From contig NZ_JAEHFJ010000001.1 in assembly GCF_016406085.1 (NCBI RefSeq), forward strand, positions 496,001-560,000: a stretch of 64,000 nucleotides of DNA, read 5' to 3'. The first letter of the stretch is position 1, and the number at the start of each line of letters is the position of its first letter. This DNA comes from Aureibaculum flavum. GTDB lineage: Bacteria > Bacteroidota > Bacteroidia > Flavobacteriales > Flavobacteriaceae. The notes under the pieces were generated by a model. It did no database searches and was not told the DNA's origin. It saw nothing but the letters and a program-made list of their open reading frames with translations. Of this stretch, positions 45,234 through 53,491 are shown one piece after another. The translations under genes and the position numbers were made by a program.

Positions 45234-45344
45234 CTGGCTACAACAAAGAACTGAGCTAAAAAACAAACAATTTCTTCATTAAATTTACACACTATTATTC
45301 TAGGCTCAAAATACTATTATTTGGTGTTTTGAATTTTTATTTTA

Positions 45345-45899
45345 ATGCTCCTTATTTTGAAAAAACTAAAATCTGAATTTACAATAAACGAAATTGGAAA
45401 ACTCCAATTTTATAGTGGTATTTTAGTCGGTATTGGTTATAGCATCATTCTAAATTATCTATTCAGATTTACCTTAAAGGTGGCTAATTTCGGAGTGTTT
45501 ATCAACGAGTGGAAATGGGATTATGAAATCAATACGTATTATTATTATTTAATAGGTTTCACATCTGTTGGCTTTGCGTTTTGTTATACTATCTATATTT
45601 AGCTGAGTAATCCATTTACACCAAATAGAAAAATAAGATTACGTTTAAGAATGTCTCAAACAAATTCAATTTGGCTTCTCTTTGGCACATTACTATTTCT
45701 ATTGAGAATGTTTTGGTTTATGGCAGGTACTCCATTAACAATTGAAAAAGATTTTCCACTCACTGGCTTCATGCTTCCAGTGGTTATCTACCTTTTCTGT
45801 TGGAATTTAATTTCAACTATTTATAAATCAAAAAAAGTATTTCTAGTAACTACATTAATTTTTATATTAATAGGTCTTATTTTAAGTGTAATAAATTAA
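45345..45899 (+). pseudogene. Membrane-protein gene split by an in-frame TAG stop
   Basis: Codons 1-85 (45345-45599) encode a hydrophobic N-terminal half with two membrane helices ending FCYTIYI; TAG follows at 45600-45602. The same frame stays open for the next 16 codons (LSNPFTPNRKIRLRLR), then continues through an ATG at 45651 into a second half with three helices (SIWLLFGTLLFLLRMFWFMAG ... LVTTLIFILIGLILSVIN). A single 184-residue membrane protein with one nonsense mutation explains both frames better than two genes. The downstream half could still be translated from 45651. Family not recognised. Confidence 0.7.
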
Positions 45900-45980
45900 T
45901 AATAAATGAATAGGAATAAATTATTCATACGAAGCAACCAATCTTAGTTAAGCACATCTCTATAAAAACTCACCATACCT

Positions 45981-46406
45981 ATGAAAACTTCTTTTTATTT
46001 ATTCTCAATTTTAGTATTATTTATTGCTTGTGATGATGCTACTGACGAACCCTTAACAGCCAATGAAACGTTAATGGTTGGTGAATGGAAACAAAATGAA
46101 GCTTATATTAGTGACGGTGGCCCTCAATACTGGATTGATGTAGAAAATGGAGAAGAAATAAAATTTAAAACAGATGGTACATTTTCATCTAACAACTATA
46201 CGGAATGTAGTACTGGGAATTTCTCGGTAAATGAAAATAAATTATTTTTAGAATATGACTGTGATGGTTTTGAAACAATATCAGAAAATGAAAATGGTAT
46301 CATAACCTATAATATAGAGCTATACTCCAATTATTTTATCCTCACTCCTACTAGCGGACCCATTTGTATTGAAGGTTGTAGTTATAAATACCAGCGGAAA
46401 AATTAA
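45981..46406 (+). CDS. Lipocalin-like lipoprotein
   Basis: 141 residues with a lipobox (LFIAC, Cys17), an acidic linker and a beta-rich domain starting LMVGEWKQNEAYI, typical of the lipocalin-like lipoproteins abundant in Flavobacteriaceae. Four further Cys (TECSTG, YDCDG, ICIEGCSY) could form two disulfides. Probably surface- or periplasm-anchored; ligand unknown. Confidence 0.75.
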   Translation: MKTSFYLFSILVLFIACDDATDEPLTANETLMVGEWKQNEAYISDGGPQYWIDVENGEEIKFKTDGTFSSNNYTECSTGNFSVNENKLFLEYDCDGFETISENENGIITYNIELYSNYFILTPTSGPICIEGCSYKYQRKN

Positions 46407-46514
46407 GCTTTTAATTCAGTAAGTGCATGAATTAAGTAATTTTAAAACAAATTTGTAATTTAGCGTAAAACAAATACAAGACAGTTAACACCTATTAAAA
46501 AACAACAATACTGA

Positions 46515-47210
46515 ATGACAGAAATTATTGATTTGAGTCAAGAAATTTACGAAGGAATGCCTGTTTACAAAGACCTTCCTCAAGTTAAAATGACTATTCA
46601 TAATTCTCACGAAGAATGGAATGGTATAAAAAATCCAAAGACAAAAACACCTGCTGTCCATAAATTAGAATTAGGAGAACATACTGGAACTCATGTTGAC
46701 GCCATAAACCATATGGAAATTCAGCATAAAGGAAAATCAATTGACAAAATGCCTTTATCAATGTTCTATACAGAAGGTATTTGTTTAGATTTCTCACATA
46801 AAGGATTAAAAGAATTAATTGAACCAAACGAAATTGAAAAGGCTTGTAAAAAAGCTGGTTTAAAAATAAAAAAAGGAGACACCGTTTTATTTTATACAGA
46901 CCATTATCGAAAATATTTTAATAGTGAAAATTGGAGTAATGGTCCCGGAATTACAACTGATTCAGCAAGATGGCTTGGAGAAAAGAAAATATCTGCTTTT
47001 GGAGTTGAAACAATGTCACCTGGAGTTCCTGGAATATCAAATAAGAAAGTTCATCATATTTGTGGAGAACTGAATTTTACACATTACGAAAACATGATAA
47101 ACCTTCATTTACTAATTGACAAAGGAAGGTTTAGATTTATAGGCTTACCTTTAAAAATAAAAGGAGGAACTGGCTCTCCTGTTAGGGCAGTTGCCATTTT
47201 TGAAAAATAA
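46515..47210 (+). CDS. Cyclase-family metal hydrolase (arylformamidase/KynB-like)
   Basis: 231-residue hydrolase of the cyclase (PF04199) family. The metal-binding signature reads HTGTHVDAINH (about 55-65), against HxGTHxDxPxH in the family; the Pro-to-Asn change is small. Other conserved parts are IDLSQEIYEGMPVY at the start, GDTVLFYTDHYRKYF, GVETMSPGVPG and GLPLKIKGGTGSPVRAVAI. Members hydrolyse N-formylkynurenine, isatin and other cyclic or formylated amides. No kynurenine-pathway neighbours, so the substrate is open. Confidence 0.87.
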   Translation: MTEIIDLSQEIYEGMPVYKDLPQVKMTIHNSHEEWNGIKNPKTKTPAVHKLELGEHTGTHVDAINHMEIQHKGKSIDKMPLSMFYTEGICLDFSHKGLKELIEPNEIEKACKKAGLKIKKGDTVLFYTDHYRKYFNSENWSNGPGITTDSARWLGEKKISAFGVETMSPGVPGISNKKVHHICGELNFTHYENMINLHLLIDKGRFRFIGLPLKIKGGTGSPVRAVAIFEK

Positions 47211-47401
47211 ACTCATAAACTATTGGTTACAGTATATTTAATTTATTGTAAGGTATTCGCCAATTACGAATCTTAAAGTGACAGTACAATCATTCCATTA
47301 TATTCCGTTTGTATTTACTAAATTTAGGTTCTTAAAAACGCAACGAAATGATACACCTAGAGAAACATAAAACCCAAAATTAGATATAGATATTTTTTGC
47401 T

Positions 47402-48679
47402 TTAACCTCTTTTTGTCTTAAACGCCAAGGATTTCAATTCTTGTTCAACTCGAGACATTCCATACTTAATTGCTATTTCTTTCCAATTGGCAACAGCATT
47501 TAAAACTTCATCTATTATTTCAGTTGCTCTTTTTTCAGTTAATCTAAAAAATTCAGATACCTCCATTGCTAGATTTAAATCTAAGGAATTATCTTCATCT
47601 GAAATATTCAATTTTAATCCTGCCCCAGATTCAATTGGATTAATATCATAAGCCGGTGATAATATCCAACCGTCATTTGTTAATAAAAACCCATGATTTC
47701 TAAGATGATCATCTGTGTTTGTTACACAAATACTAAATATAATTCTTCGCCAAAGCTGTTCTAAGTCTTGGTCCACATTGGCCCCATTTCTCTGAATAAA
47801 TTCAACAAGTTCTAAATAACTTGCACCATCAGCATAGTCCTGGCCATCTGTATATCCAAGCATTGTCATAGCAGAAGCAAAATGTACTCGTTGTCCATCA
47901 TTGTTTCGATCAAACCTTTTAGTGAGAAAAGTATAATAATCTGATGAGAACTTTTGTGCTTTAGATTCTGCCATGTTAACCCCTGCCATTATAGCTAATT
48001 CATAAGTTACAATTTCCCATCCTCCAATATCTCCTTGATCATTTCGACTCGGAAACTTTGCTATCCACAAGCCACCATCATTATCTATTATACTTGCTTT
48101 AGGTCTTGCTCCACCCAATGAAGCTCCTGGAGCAATTAACATACTTAACCATTTTAAATATTCAGGATCTTCTGTAACATCATCTTCTTCCAACCTTAAA
48201 CTTATTTGTTCTAGTTTTCTAAGAGAGGTCCATGGTGGACTTGCCATATTTTTATTATCATTTAAAAATGGGCCTTCTTCATCCAATTTAAATCTTAATG
48301 CTCCCATTCTATAGCCATCATAAACTCCAAGAAGATAATCTGTTTCAAATAATTTATTCTCTTCTCTTTTATCAGTTCTAGCAAGTGCAGCTTCTCTTCT
48401 ACGCATTAAAATTCGTCCCCAACGATCTGGTGATGAATCTAGAAATATTCCAAAATTATCTTTTTCTTCATTTAGATAATGTAGGCCGGAATATAATTGC
48501 AAACTAGGATCTAATAACTGTGCTGGACCATTTTGCAACCAATCTCTATCATATTCAAAAGAAAATATCTCTTTACCTTTTAATCTATCAGAATGCAAAA
48601 TCCCCATAAGTAGAGGTTTTTCCATACTTAACCAATCTGCATATACACTAATAGACCTTTTATTGTTCTGTTTAGCCAT
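47402..48679 (-). CDS. hipA: HipA-family serine/threonine kinase toxin
   Basis: 425-residue HipA-type kinase, toxin of a type II toxin-antitoxin pair. Kinase elements: the glycine-rich Ser-containing loop GASLGGARPKA (Ser is the likely autophosphorylation site), WIAKFPSRND, the catalytic NTDDHLRNHGF and the metal-binding SPAYDINP. In E. coli HipA phosphorylates GltX; targets differ between subfamilies. Includes the N-terminal HipA domain (about 1-110). Its start overlaps the 3' end of the antitoxin gene by 8 bp. Confidence 0.92.
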   Translation of the reverse strand: MAKQNNKRSISVYADWLSMEKPLLMGILHSDRLKGKEIFSFEYDRDWLQNGPAQLLDPSLQLYSGLHYLNEEKDNFGIFLDSSPDRWGRILMRRREAALARTDKREENKLFETDYLLGVYDGYRMGALRFKLDEEGPFLNDNKNMASPPWTSLRKLEQISLRLEEDDVTEDPEYLKWLSMLIAPGASLGGARPKASIIDNDGGLWIAKFPSRNDQGDIGGWEIVTYELAIMAGVNMAESKAQKFSSDYYTFLTKRFDRNNDGQRVHFASAMTMLGYTDGQDYADGASYLELVEFIQRNGANVDQDLEQLWRRIIFSICVTNTDDHLRNHGFLLTNDGWILSPAYDINPIESGAGLKLNISDEDNSLDLNLAMEVSEFFRLTEKRATEIIDEVLNAVANWKEIAIKYGMSRVEQELKSLAFKTKRG

Positions 48680-48998
48680 TTTTATCTATTCGTTTTGGTG
48701 CTCTCTCATTTGTAATAATATTAGCATCTTGTAATTTTCTTCCTAACTCATCATCTTTAGCAAGAAGAAGAAAATCTTTCTCCAATCCTAATACTTGTAA
48801 TACAAGTAAATACGACCCAATACTTACTGTAGGTTTACCCTTTTCAATTGCAGACAAAGTGGGTCTACTAATATTCGCACGTTCAGCCACCTGTTGAGAA
48901 CTGAATTTTCTTCTTAAGCGGGCAAGCTTAATGTTCTCTCCCAAATCATTGAGAATTCTTCTAGTCTTTGGTAATATTACCATCTTCTTTTTTGTCAT
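48672..48998 (-). CDS. hipB: HipB-like XRE-family antitoxin
   Basis: 108-residue DNA-binding antitoxin. The helix-turn-helix (LGENIKLARLRRKFSSQQVAERANISRPTLSAIEKGKPTV, about 15-55) is a canonical XRE domain; the C-terminal part ends ANIITNERAPKRIDKNG, a probable HipA-docking tail. First gene of the hipBA operon. A perfect inverted repeat begins six bases upstream of its start codon and is the likely autoregulatory operator. Confidence 0.92.
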   Translation of the reverse strand: MTKKKMVILPKTRRILNDLGENIKLARLRRKFSSQQVAERANISRPTLSAIEKGKPTVSIGSYLLVLQVLGLEKDFLLLAKDDELGRKLQDANIITNERAPKRIDKNG

Positions 48999-49004
48999 AA
49001 CGTA

Positions 49005-49046
49005 AAATATAATTTACAAATATAGTTCTTTTTGTAAATTATATTT
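49005..49046. promoter_or_regulatory. hipBA operator: perfect 14-bp inverted repeat
   Basis: AAATATAATTTACA (49005-49018) and its exact reverse complement TGTAAATTATATTT (49033-49046), separated by 14 bp, lie directly upstream of hipB. The 28-bp centre-to-centre spacing fits two HipB-like dimers bound on one DNA face across the promoter. Confidence 0.8.
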
Positions 49047-49215
49047 AACATTATGGCAATTATTTTAATACTTTGGAATTGAAAATATCTATTATATGAC
49101 GTTTGCCTACAAAGTATTGTGGTAAAACAAGCTTTCAACATAAAAAATAATAAAAAGAAATAATTTCCGTATTATTAACTATACTTACAAATGTTTAGCC
49201 TAAAACAAACCCAAT

Positions 49216-49716
49216 ATGAATAAATACCTCTTTGTAATGTGTGTTGCATTACTATTTTCTTGCAACAACGAAAAAACGCCAGTTTCAGAAAACATTAAGG
49301 AAACCCTTAAAACCTTTGTAGAAGGAGAAACTTATGCCTATATGGAGAAAGATTATCAGAAATGGGCTTCGTACTGGGACCACACCAATGATGTATTACG
49401 CTTAAATGTAAATGATGCCGGTTTTTCTCAAGATAGAGGATGGACTAACAATGGCGGAAAATTAGAAATCTTTTTTAAGGAGCATCCTGAGCCCATAACG
49501 TCTACTTTTGAAAACACCAACTATGATATTTATTATGATACCAATTTAGCTTGGGTAGCCTTTGACCAAATTTGGACCAGCCCTTCAGGAGAAAAAAGTG
49601 TAGCAAAAGCAACCATAACTTTAATAAAAAAGGATAAGGCTTGGAAAATCATATCGTATACCGCCATTCGCTATGAAGCCAAAGATGAACAAGTAAATAT
49701 ATTGGAAAGGAAGTAA
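49216..49716 (+). CDS. NTF2-like/SnoaL-fold lipoprotein
   Basis: 166 residues: lipobox LLFSC (Cys16) followed by an NTF2-like domain (about 35-155) with the usual helix-helix start (EGETYAYMEKDYQKWASYWDHT) and a curved sheet (YDTNLAWVAFDQIWT; KATITLIKKDKAWKIISYTAIRY). Such DUF4440-type proteins are often ligand-binding or inactive enzymes. The ATG of the next gene begins right after its stop codon, implying co-transcription. Confidence 0.8.
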   Translation: MNKYLFVMCVALLFSCNNEKTPVSENIKETLKTFVEGETYAYMEKDYQKWASYWDHTNDVLRLNVNDAGFSQDRGWTNNGGKLEIFFKEHPEPITSTFENTNYDIYYDTNLAWVAFDQIWTSPSGEKSVAKATITLIKKDKAWKIISYTAIRYEAKDEQVNILERK

Positions 49717-50457
49717 ATGAAAGAAGATTACTCCAAATATTTAAGTACTCTAACAAATCAAGAACTGATTGAAATCACCCTTGATCCCGACATTTACGAA
49801 ATAGAATCAGTCAAAAAAGCTCATGAAATTATTATCGAAAGAAATATAAGTAAAGAAGAAATAAATTATGCTACGCTACATTATAATAAAGCTCAAGACA
49901 AACAAATAGATAGCCCAAATTACATTTCTTCATTTCAACAAAAAGCAATAGATTTTTTTAAACCAATTTTTTCTAATGGTGAAGATATAACCCCAGAAAA
50001 ATGGGTAAACTCTTTCTTGTTTCTTGTTGGGATTCAAGTTGTTTGGATTTTAATTGAAATCATAACAGCATTAAACTCATACCTAGATTTTGTTACACTT
50101 ATTTATTACGGTTTAGGACTCACCTATTTAAGTGTAATAGTATTTCTTTTATACAAGAAAAAAAAGTGGGGTTGGATATTATTATTTTCCAATCATCTAA
50201 TTTCTGGAGTAGCTTCAGTTATATCTATACTCTTATTTATAACATTTTATGAGTATGCAGATCAAAGTGATATGGGCGAGTTTTTAATAGGGTTAATTAT
50301 TAATGTCGTTTTTATTACATTTTTAATCAAGAGAGAAATCTATTCCTATTTTAGTATTACAACTGAAGAAATGAAAAAATATATAAAGCAAATTTCAATT
50401 TTTACGGTTAGTTTGGCTATGATTGTAACAGCCATATTTTATTTTGATTCGATATAA
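49717..50457 (+). CDS. Hypothetical membrane protein
   Basis: 246 residues: a cytosolic acidic N-terminus (about 1-85, with YLSTLTNQELIEITLDPDIYE) and five or so membrane helices (about 95-120, 128-145, 150-175, 188-203 and 220-242). No family recognised. Directly abuts the NTF2-like lipoprotein gene (no intergenic base), so both probably come from one message. Confidence 0.7.
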   Translation: MKEDYSKYLSTLTNQELIEITLDPDIYEIESVKKAHEIIIERNISKEEINYATLHYNKAQDKQIDSPNYISSFQQKAIDFFKPIFSNGEDITPEKWVNSFLFLVGIQVVWILIEIITALNSYLDFVTLIYYGLGLTYLSVIVFLLYKKKKWGWILLFSNHLISGVASVISILLFITFYEYADQSDMGEFLIGLIINVVFITFLIKREIYSYFSITTEEMKKYIKQISIFTVSLAMIVTAIFYFDSI

Positions 50458-50573
50458 AAATTTAAAACATATAAGAATGGTTATAATTAATTATTAGAAT
50501 TTGGTAAAAAAAGATAAAAAGAATGTTAACTTATAAAACCTAACTGTTTTATCTTTTATTTTTATCTTTGAGC

Positions 50574-50750
50574 ATGGAACAAAAATTTAATACTATCAAT
50601 CTTAAGTACGTCGAATCTAAAAAAGTTTCGATTTATGCTAAAATTGTTGCTGTCGCTCTTGTTTTATTACTATTGGTTACTCCGTTAAATGAAATTTTCA
50701 ACTATAACCAACCAGATTCTCAATGGGTTATGTGCTGCCTATGTCCATAA
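50574..50750 (+). CDS. Short single-helix peptide with Cys-rich tail
   Basis: 58-codon frame: polar N-terminus (MEQKFNTINLKYVESKK), one hydrophobic helix (about 22-38, VAVALVLLLLVTP), a short loop and a C-terminus MCCLCP. The ATG follows a -7-like TATCTTTG by three bases, so a leaderless message is possible. Coding status is uncertain because the frame is short and no family is recognised; the organised helix and the preceding promoter box argue for a real gene. Confidence 0.5.
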   Translation: MEQKFNTINLKYVESKKVSIYAKIVAVALVLLLLVTPLNEIFNYNQPDSQWVMCCLCP

Positions 50751-50920
50751 TTAGCTGCGGATTGGAAAGGAAATAAATTTGTTATTACTTGTCACTAGCA
50801 ATGTGTATTACATATATAATCTAATTTCATTAGGTAAAATATATTAACTTTGGACTAACACCAATTTTGACGGCTAAATTAAGTTGCACCATAAGTCTAT
50901 AATACATTATTCCCTACACC

Positions 50921-51325
50921 ATGAAAAATATAAAATTGATCCTTTTAGTAGTACCATTTATAGTTTTAATTACTTCTTGTTCCAGCTCTAAATGGTTAAC
51001 AGGAAATTGGGAAGGTATAGGCAATCAAGTTGGTGGTGAAACTTGGGAGGTCAACTTAAATTACACTGACAAAGAACATATTAGCATTAAATATCCCGAT
51101 TTATCTTGCGGAGGCGTTTGGACCTTATTAAAAAAGAACAAAAAAGAAATCGTTTTTAAAGAAAACATTGCCTATGGTATTTCAAATTGTGACCAAGGTG
51201 TTGAAGCCTTTGTAAGTAGAATTAATGAAAATACTATTAAAGTGGAATATTACTCTAGAGCATATGATTCTATAAACCCTTTAGCTGAAGCTACCCTTTA
51301 TAAATCAACAAAAAAGGTTAAGTAA
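50921..51325 (+). CDS. Hypothetical small lipoprotein
   Basis: 134 residues with a lipobox (LITSC, Cys20) and a lipocalin-like beta domain beginning WLTGNWEGIGNQVGGETWEVNLNY. Two further Cys (LSCGG, SNCDQ) may pair. TAACTTTG at 50845-50852 matches the -7 promoter box and would give a leader of about 65 nt. No function can be assigned. Confidence 0.72.
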   Translation: MKNIKLILLVVPFIVLITSCSSSKWLTGNWEGIGNQVGGETWEVNLNYTDKEHISIKYPDLSCGGVWTLLKKNKKEIVFKENIAYGISNCDQGVEAFVSRINENTIKVEYYSRAYDSINPLAEATLYKSTKKVK

Positions 51326-51508
51326 TAAAACCTTTACTATCTATAGTATTGACTAAATCTTACGCATCGTTCACAAAACAATACGCTTGCATTTGTAAAA
51401 AAATACCTAAAAAAAACGAATAACACACTGCATTAATTGAATTATGGTCTATTTATTGTTGTAAAAAGAATAACCGTTTAATACTTAAAATAATTGGTTC
51501 TCTACACT

Positions 51509-52600
51509 ATGAAAAATATAACATTATTTACAATTTTCATCTTAAGTATAAGTCCGTTTTGTCATGGACAAAACACATATTTATACACTCAACCCAAAAG
51601 TCTTAATGATGGATGGAAAACAACGAACCTGCAATTACAACAGGTTGACACCGCATTGGTTTATAAGATGTTTAACCAAATAAAAACAAGGCAAAACGAA
51701 ATCCATAGTGTTCTATTGGTGAAAAACAACCAACTTATTATTGAGGAATACTTTAAAGGAAACTCAGTAAACAAAACACATGATCTTCGTTCTGTAACAA
51801 AAAGCATTCGATCATTATTAACGGGAATTGCAATTGACAATGGATTTATCGAAAGTATAGATGACCCAATATCAAAATATCTACAAGTAGTGCCCAATAA
51901 AAATAGTGACCCAAGAAAAGACAGTATTACAATACGCCATTTACTTACAATGTCTACTGGGCTCGATTGTAATGATTGGGATAAGAAATCAAAAGGACAA
52001 GAAGATAAAGTTCATAAAAAAAAGGATTGGATTCAATACACGCTTAACCTTCCAATGTTATATAAGCCAGGAACCGTTTCAAATTATTGCTCTATGGGCA
52101 CCATATTATTAGCTGAAATAGTGAGTAAGGCCTCAGGGATGACGATCGATAAGTTTGCGGAGCAGTATTTATTCACCCCATTAGGTATTACCAATGTAAG
52201 TTGGGGCCATACTTCCAACAAAGAGATTATTCCTTCAGGTCAGAGATTGTATATGACCTCACGTGATTTGGCAAAAATTGGACAATTGATACTCAATAAG
52301 GGCAAGTGGAATGAAAAACAATTGATATCGGAAAAATGGATAGAAGAATCAACCCTTCCAAAAACTAAAATTACGGCAATTGATTATGGTTATTTATGGT
52401 GGAACATTCCGTTTACTGTTAACGAAAAAGTACTTGTTTCTAAAACAGCAACAGGCAACGGAGGACAGTATATTATGGTGCTCCCTGAATTAGATATGGT
52501 TGCTGTTTTTACAGGTGGTGCCTATAATTCGGATGAACAGATGTTACCATTTTCAGTAGTTAATGATATTTTCATACCTACATTTATACATCAAAAATAG
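51509..52600 (+). CDS. Secreted serine hydrolase (class C beta-lactamase family)
   Basis: 363 residues from the ATG at 51509, which gives a signal peptide (MKNITLFTIFILSISPFCHG); the earlier TTG-type start at 51494 is less likely. Nucleophile motif SVTK (Ser95-Lys98) in RSVTKSIRSLLTGIAI, a YCS triad-like motif in SNYCSMG, and a KTATGNGGQ third motif. Family members are esterases or D,D-peptidases more often than true beta-lactamases. Distinct from the hydrolase at 36985: the sequences differ widely. Confidence 0.85.
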   Translation: MKNITLFTIFILSISPFCHGQNTYLYTQPKSLNDGWKTTNLQLQQVDTALVYKMFNQIKTRQNEIHSVLLVKNNQLIIEEYFKGNSVNKTHDLRSVTKSIRSLLTGIAIDNGFIESIDDPISKYLQVVPNKNSDPRKDSITIRHLLTMSTGLDCNDWDKKSKGQEDKVHKKKDWIQYTLNLPMLYKPGTVSNYCSMGTILLAEIVSKASGMTIDKFAEQYLFTPLGITNVSWGHTSNKEIIPSGQRLYMTSRDLAKIGQLILNKGKWNEKQLISEKWIEESTLPKTKITAIDYGYLWWNIPFTVNEKVLVSKTATGNGGQYIMVLPELDMVAVFTGGAYNSDEQMLPFSVVNDIFIPTFIHQK

Positions 52601-52695
52601 CAAAGGGTACTTATAAATAGTAGCGGATAGTGTTATCATTATTCCTTCAAAAGGCTTCTACCTATTTTGAATTCGTGTTGTGTTAAAGAAAGGAG

Positions 52696-52725
52696 TTGAT
52701 GGCAATTTTATAAAAACTATATTTG
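52696..52725 (+). promoter_or_regulatory. Bacteroidota-type promoter (TTG - 19 bp - TATATTTG)
   Basis: TTG at 52696-52698 and TATATTTG at 52718-52725 match the -33/-7 consensus with 19 bp between them, the usual spacing. Predicted transcription start near 52729, giving a leader of about 23 nt for the membrane-protein gene at 52752. Confidence 0.65.
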
Positions 52726-52751
52726 TCGCTTACTTTTTTCAGTAACACTAA

Positions 52752-53414
52752 ATGAACAAATTCGACACCAAATACCTCCCCTATTTTCCAATATTCGGTT
52801 TGGGGCTCTACCTCATCGTATTTTACTTTGCTGCGTCTGCCTATCCTGGAGGATCTTATAATTACCCAAATGCCAATAATGGCTATAGTTTTTCTAATAA
52901 CTTCTTGTGCGATGCCATGAACCCTATTACAGAAAGTGGTGCGATAAACAATGCTCGTCCCATTGCTATCATCTCACATTTGATTCTTAGTTTAACCATG
53001 ATTTCCTTTTTCTATATTTTACCAAAAGTATTCAATGAAAAAAATCGGAATACACAACTAATTACATATTTCGGAATAGCATCTATGACAGCACTTCTTT
53101 TTATGTTTACACCGTATCATGATTTAATGGTAACTTTTACTGGCGTATTAGGTACAATGGCAATGATTCCATTATTTATAGAGTTGCGACGTTTCAAAAA
53201 CAAAGGCTTAAAACGACTGATGTACTTTTGCTTTACATTGAGCATTATTGTATTTTTAAGTTTTCAGACTAAAATTGGGTTTTATTACCTACCTTTTTTA
53301 CAGAAAATCACTTTTGCAATAGATACTTGGTGGGTGGTTTCATCTTGTCTTTTTGTGATTAATAAAAATAGAGCCGCAGTAAAACTCGTTCCGCAAAAAG
53401 TAAACAACAGGTAA
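52752..53414 (+). CDS. Six-helix membrane protein, DUF998-like
   Basis: 220 residues with six predicted membrane helices (about 10-30, 70-92, 100-120, 125-142, 153-172 and 180-200) and a conserved-looking extracytoplasmic loop after helix 1 (YPGGSYNYPNANNGYSFSNNF). The pattern recalls DUF998/Frag1-like proteins; the match is only by topology and the YPG motif. Inner membrane; no function assigned. Confidence 0.65.
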   Translation: MNKFDTKYLPYFPIFGLGLYLIVFYFAASAYPGGSYNYPNANNGYSFSNNFLCDAMNPITESGAINNARPIAIISHLILSLTMISFFYILPKVFNEKNRNTQLITYFGIASMTALLFMFTPYHDLMVTFTGVLGTMAMIPLFIELRRFKNKGLKRLMYFCFTLSIIVFLSFQTKIGFYYLPFLQKITFAIDTWWVVSSCLFVINKNRAAVKLVPQKVNNR

Positions 53415-53491
53415 AAAATAGATGTGTTACAATATTAATTATGTTGTATAACATCCAACTAAATACATCTTATTACTGTCAATTCATACAA

